From NCBI GenBank assembly GCA_964525785.1, contig CAZGIX010000013.1, positions 1 through 42,336 on the forward strand: 42,336 nt of DNA, read 5' to 3'. Under the pieces are notes generated by a model. The model did no database searches and was not told the origin of the DNA. It saw only the letters and a program-made list of their open reading frames with translations. The translations under genes were made by a program, and so were the position numbers. Below are positions 38,941 to 42,336 of the stretch, piece after piece (position 1 is the stretch's first letter; each line of letters starts with the position of its first letter). Source of the DNA: JAQBDA01 sp964525785. GTDB lineage: Bacteria > Chloroflexota > Anaerolineae > Anaerolineales > UBA4823.

Positions 38941-39315
38941 TTTTTGGGTAATGCGGTGAGTTTCCAGGAATGTCCTCGCTTTCGTCGTGTAACGACCAAT
39001 TTCAAACCATTATAGCCATCAATGCCCGGTTTGGCAATCGATACCCGTAAAACTAAGAGAATTGCAATGCAGCGCCCCGCTTTCCAGAGGCGGCCTGCCT
39101 GCTATAAGTGTTTCTATTCAGATTCGCTCTTCTATTCTACCATCCAACCAACAACCGCATACTTATCTTGACCCTATTTGTCAGAAGTTAATCAGGTGTA
39201 CAATCCGCATTAACCTCTCTCCCTCGTGACCTTCTGTTCCGCATCTGGTGGAGGGGTGATATGATTGTAGGCGTAGCGGCTTCACTCTTCTCCAACCGGT
39301 CAAGGATAGACCCGA
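38941..39315. other. Intergenic region between divergent kinase and purB
   Basis: 375 bases without a convincing gene. The kinase-side promoter lies at 39009-39037 on the minus strand. A possible purB promoter, TTGTCA (39178-39183) with TACAAT (39199-39204), has only 15 bases between boxes, so it is doubtful. No riboswitch fold or repeat was recognised. A long open frame on the plus strand (38281-39015) is a shadow of the kinase gene. Confidence 0.6.
39009..39037 (-). promoter_or_regulatory. Promoter of the propeller-kinase operon
   Basis: On the minus strand, TTGCCA (39032-39037) and a perfect TATAAT (39009-39014) are separated by 17 bases. The transcription start would be near 39002, about 60 bases before TTG 38940. 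The -35 hexamer and spacing are the same as at the LuxR-type regulator. Confidence 0.75.
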
Positions 39316-40725
39316 ATGCCTGATTATGAGACTTACCAATCACCGTTTAGCTGGCGTTATGGCTCGGATGAGATGCGCAGCCTATGGAGTGAGGTCCACA
39401 AACGCCGATTATGGCGGCAGATCTGGGTCGCTCTGGCTGACGTCCAGGCCGGCTTTGGTCTGCTGCGTACGGAGCAGGTGGACGATCTGCGCGCCCATGT
39501 GAACGATGTGGACTTGCCTCGAGCACTACAGATTGAAGCTGACATCCACCATGACCTTATGGCGGAGCTGAAAGTCTTTGCTGAACAGTGCCCATTGGGT
39601 GGTGGTGCACTCCATCTGGGTGCTACTTCGATGGACATCGAAGACAATGCAGACGCACTGCGGCTGCGCCAGTCGCTTGATATTGTGATCACCGGGCTGG
39701 GACGAGTGCTGACCCTGTTTGCGGAGCAGATCGACAGACACGCTGGTTTACCCCTCATGGGATTTACTCACCTGCAGCCTGCAGAGCCTTCGACATTGGG
39801 CTACCGCTTGGCCTTTCATGCCCAGGATCTGCTGGACGATTGGGAGGACCTGCGCCGGGTACGCCGCCATTTGCGCGGCAAAGGCTTTAAAGGGGCAGTG
39901 GGCACAGGTGCTGCTTACGGAGAGCTGCTCGGCGCGGACAGGCTGGCCGAATTCGAAGCACGACTATCGACTCTCCTGGGGCTGCCCTTTTTCCCGGTTA
40001 CAAACCAGACTTATCCGCGCAAGCAGGATTACCGGGTAGTCAGTGCCCTGGCAGGACTTGGCGGCACGCTGTATAAATTTGCTTTTGATCTGCGCCTGCT
40101 GCAATCCCCTATGCTGGGTGAGCTCTCTGAGCCGTTCGGCAGGCACCAGGTGGGTTCTTCAGCCATGCCGTTCAAGCGCAATCCGATAATTGCCGAAAAG
40201 ATCGATTCATTGGCGCGCCTCCTGGCAGGCATGCCGCGCCTGGCATGGGATAATGCAGCCCATTCGTTGTTAGAACGCACCCTGGATGATTCCGCCAACC
40301 GGCGCACGATGCTCCCTGAATCATTCTTAATCGCCGATGAGCTACTGCGAGTCACCACGTATCTGCTGGAAGGCTTGCAGGTGGATGCACACGCAATTGC
40401 ACACAACCTGGAGGCTTACGCGCCTTTTGCTGCCAGCGAGCGGGTGCTGATGGCGCTGAGCAAAGCCGGAGCAGATCGTCAGGCCATGCATGAGCGCTTG
40501 AGAAGGATGGCGATGACCGCCTGGGAGGCGCAGCAGCATGGAGAGCCAAACCCCATGGGAGAGTTAATATCCCGGGATGTCGAGCTGCTGCACTATCTCA
40601 GCCCGGAAGAGCTATCCAGCCTGATGGACGCCTCGCACTACCTAGGAGATGCTCCACAGCGTGCTCGCAGGATGGCAGAGACCATACGTGAAGCTATTGA
40701 CACCACAAAATTAAATTCCGGATAG
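39316..40725 (+). CDS. purB: Adenylosuccinate lyase
   Basis: PurB splits adenylosuccinate to AMP and fumarate, and SAICAR to AICAR, in purine synthesis. The 469-residue protein of the fumarase/aspartase fold has the conserved blocks LGATSMDIEDNADA near 97-110, MGFTHLQPAEPST near 140-152 with the catalytic histidine, and the flexible signature loop GSSAMPFKRNPIIAEK near 278-293. AAGGA lies about nine bases ahead of ATG 39316. purH follows after 42 bases on the same strand, so the two form a purine pair, with PurB making the AICAR that PurH uses. Confidence 0.96.
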   Translation: MPDYETYQSPFSWRYGSDEMRSLWSEVHKRRLWRQIWVALADVQAGFGLLRTEQVDDLRAHVNDVDLPRALQIEADIHHDLMAELKVFAEQCPLGGGALHLGATSMDIEDNADALRLRQSLDIVITGLGRVLTLFAEQIDRHAGLPLMGFTHLQPAEPSTLGYRLAFHAQDLLDDWEDLRRVRRHLRGKGFKGAVGTGAAYGELLGADRLAEFEARLSTLLGLPFFPVTNQTYPRKQDYRVVSALAGLGGTLYKFAFDLRLLQSPMLGELSEPFGRHQVGSSAMPFKRNPIIAEKIDSLARLLAGMPRLAWDNAAHSLLERTLDDSANRRTMLPESFLIADELLRVTTYLLEGLQVDAHAIAHNLEAYAPFAASERVLMALSKAGADRQAMHERLRRMAMTAWEAQQHGEPNPMGELISRDVELLHYLSPEELSSLMDASHYLGDAPQRARRMAETIREAIDTTKLNSG

Positions 40726-40767
40726 GTTCTTAGCCGAATCTAAACTGAAGCGTAAGCGGAGGTCTAC

Positions 40768-42285
40768 ATGCTAACTGCCTTGTTCTCTGTCTCAGATAAG
40801 ACTGGTCTTTTGGAGCTGGCGCGTGGGCTTCACGAACTTGGATGGGATTTGCTAGCCAGCGGCGGCACAGCCCGGGTGATCCGTGAAAGCAAGCTTCCCG
40901 TACAAGAGGTGTCGGAGTATACCAGCATGCCGGAAATCCTGGGAGGGCGAGTGAAAACCCTTCACCCTGCCGTACATGCAGGCATCCTGGCGCGGCCGAC
41001 CGCCGAGGATACTGCCGATCTCGAGCGTATCGCTGCCCGCCCAATCGACCTGGTAGCGGTTAATTTATACCCCTTTCAGGCGACCGTATCACGCCCGGAT
41101 GTCTCGATCGAGGATGCGGTGGAAAATATCGATATTGGCGGTGTGGCGTTGATCCGTGCTGCGGCGAAGAATTTCGCACGCGTAGCCGTACTGACCGCGC
41201 CGTCAGATTATCCCGGTGTGCTGGAGGAGCTGAGAGCGAACGGGGCGCTCAGCCAGGAGACGCGCCACCGCCTGGCGCTAAAAGCTTTTGCCCATACTAC
41301 CAGCTACGATGCAGCCATCAGTACCTACTTCAGCGGTCATGGAGCAGGTCAGGGCGAGCAGATCATCCTGGAGCTGTACCCTATCAGCAAGCTGCGCTAT
41401 GGTGAGAATCCTCACCAGGAAGCCCTTCTGTACGGTTACACCCCCGATGCCGGGCCATTGGGGGGCCAGCTGCTGCAGGGAAAGGCGCTCTCCTATAACA
41501 ACATTCTCGACCTGGATGCTGCTTGGAAAGCGGTTGTATCCTTTGAACGCCCTACGATCGTTATTGTCAAGCATCTATCCCCTTGCGGGATCGCCTCAGC
41601 CGGTCATCTGGCAGAGGCGTTCACAGCCGCCCTGGCTTGCGATCCGATCTCAGCCTTTGGAGGGGTGATTGCCGCTAATCGGCCGTTTGATGCAGCTACA
41701 GCCGGATCCCTGGGTGACTTGTTCGTCGAATGTATCGCTGCGCCTGGCTTTCAATCCAATGCGCTGCGCATCCTGGAATCACGCAAGAACCTGCGTCTGC
41801 TGAGCATGCCGGATACCCGCCTCGAACCGGGCTTTGAGCTGCGGTCGACCAACCAGGGAGTGCTGCGCCAATCCCTGGATACGGGTGATCCGCCTGGAAC
41901 ACGGTGGCAGGTGGTCAGCCAGCGCCAGCCCAATCCTGATGAGCTGGAAGCATTGAAATTCGCCTGGAAAGCCTGCCAGTACGTCAAATCCAACGCAATC
42001 GTCTTTGCCCGCGACCAGGCAACGGTGGGCATTGGCGGCGGGCAGCCTAACCGCGTAGACAGTGTGCGCATCGCTGCAAGCCGCGCCGGGGAGAAATCGC
42101 GCCAGGCGGTAATGGCATCGGATGCGTTCTTTCCATTCCCCGATTCAGTGGAAGAGGCTGCCCGCGCTGGGATCACTGCTATCGTCGCACCCGGGGGATC
42201 GGTCCGGGATGCAGAGGCTATCGCCGTGGCAGATGCCCACGGGATTGCCATGGTTTTTACGGGTGTCCGCCACTTCCGGCATTAG
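40768..42285 (+). CDS. purH: Bifunctional AICAR transformylase/IMP cyclohydrolase
   Basis: PurH carries out the last two steps to IMP: formylation of AICAR with 10-formyl-THF, then ring closure. The 505-residue protein has an N-terminal MGS-like cyclohydrolase domain (ALFSVSDKTGLLELARG at 4-20, LASGGTARVIRE near 31-42, GGRVKTLHPAVHAGIL near 58-73). The transformylase domain follows, with LRYGENPHQEA near 211-221, VVKHLSPCGIA-type segment near 267-277 and the terminal GIGGGQPNRVDSVRIAA near 422-438. GGAGG precedes ATG 40768 closely. Length is normal for the family. Confidence 0.97.
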   Translation: MLTALFSVSDKTGLLELARGLHELGWDLLASGGTARVIRESKLPVQEVSEYTSMPEILGGRVKTLHPAVHAGILARPTAEDTADLERIAARPIDLVAVNLYPFQATVSRPDVSIEDAVENIDIGGVALIRAAAKNFARVAVLTAPSDYPGVLEELRANGALSQETRHRLALKAFAHTTSYDAAISTYFSGHGAGQGEQIILELYPISKLRYGENPHQEALLYGYTPDAGPLGGQLLQGKALSYNNILDLDAAWKAVVSFERPTIVIVKHLSPCGIASAGHLAEAFTAALACDPISAFGGVIAANRPFDAATAGSLGDLFVECIAAPGFQSNALRILESRKNLRLLSMPDTRLEPGFELRSTNQGVLRQSLDTGDPPGTRWQVVSQRQPNPDELEALKFAWKACQYVKSNAIVFARDQATVGIGGGQPNRVDSVRIAASRAGEKSRQAVMASDAFFPFPDSVEEAARAGITAIVAPGGSVRDAEAIAVADAHGIAMVFTGVRHFRH

Positions 42286-42336
42286 GGTTAAAACCAAAAC
42301 ACACAGATCACCAAGAATCCTCGAAGTACCACGAGG
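42286..42336. other. Right window edge, non-coding
   Basis: 51 bases after purH. CCTCG (42315-42319) and CGAGG (42332-42336) form a short inverted repeat that ends exactly at the window boundary, so a hairpin or dispersed repeat may be cut off here. No gene start was seen. Confidence 0.4.

Noticed and set aside
38281..39015. 244-residue plus-strand frame at the kinase N-terminus
   Set aside because: It lies opposite the conserved kinase domain and its promoter; the sequence shows no family features.
39178..39204. Promoter TTGTCA...TACAAT for purB
   Set aside because: The spacer is only 15 bases, and no better pair was found; kept only as a doubtful note.

Overview
The window looks like a scaffold piece from an uncultured Chloroflexota bacterium of the Anaerolineae type. 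This is inferred from gene style and neighbourhoods, not from a marker gene. The supporting signs are a moderately GC-rich genome with short intergenic gaps, an Asp23/FakA/DegV/RecG/CoaD chain next to rpmB, many Hanks-type kinases with FHA and PP2C partners, and a large RsbU-like phosphatase. One 100-N scaffold gap lies at 2723-2822. No rRNA, tRNA, CRISPR array, phage gene or transposase gene was seen.

Layout. 1-231: tandem and inverted repeats. 232-2657: an ABC-2 type exporter pair (ATPase, permease) and an isoprenylcysteine/phospholipid methyltransferase-like membrane enzyme. 2871-7041: a tightly coupled operon of a nucleoside hydrolase and a complete ECF-type vitamin/nucleobase importer (S, T, A, A'). 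7073-9438 (minus): a 5'-truncated DUF296 remnant and an RsbU/SpoIIE-type phosphatase. 9515-13727: a polytopic membrane protein, a TerC-family protein and a LysM/YkuD L,D-transpeptidase. 13724-15816 (minus): a YwaF-like membrane protein and a propeller lipoprotein.

15937-17840 holds the most striking item. It is a peroxiredoxin-glutaredoxin fusion whose peroxidatic cysteine codon is an in-frame TGA at 16069-16071, followed by a bacterial SECIS-like hairpin, so it is very probably a selenoprotein. It is translationally coupled to a GH3-family adenylating enzyme and followed by a clear intrinsic terminator.

17935-27945 (minus) carries a small membrane protein, a DinB/ClbS-like protein, an acetyl-CoA-synthetase-like ligase, then a coiled-coil protein, coaD, recG, degV/fakB, fakA and asp23. 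rpmB (L28) diverges from asp23. A 121-bp double-hairpin MITE-like element separates rpmB from a Ser/Thr kinase and supplies the kinase stop codon. 29746-32281 (plus) has a lipid-kinase-like protein, an SH3b protein, a DUF971 protein and an unknown. 32283-38940 (minus) is a signalling block: a LuxR-type regulator, then one co-directional run of a kinase with an eight-repeat PQQ propeller, a PP2C phosphatase, a J-domain/vWA fusion, an FHA/zinc-ribbon protein, a small unknown and an OmpR-type regulator. purB and purH close the window.

Two copies of a ~75-bp palindromic intergenic element (12030-12105 and 18456-18530) are the other clear non-coding discovery. Promoters of the form TTGCCA-N17-TATAMT precede both signalling transcripts.
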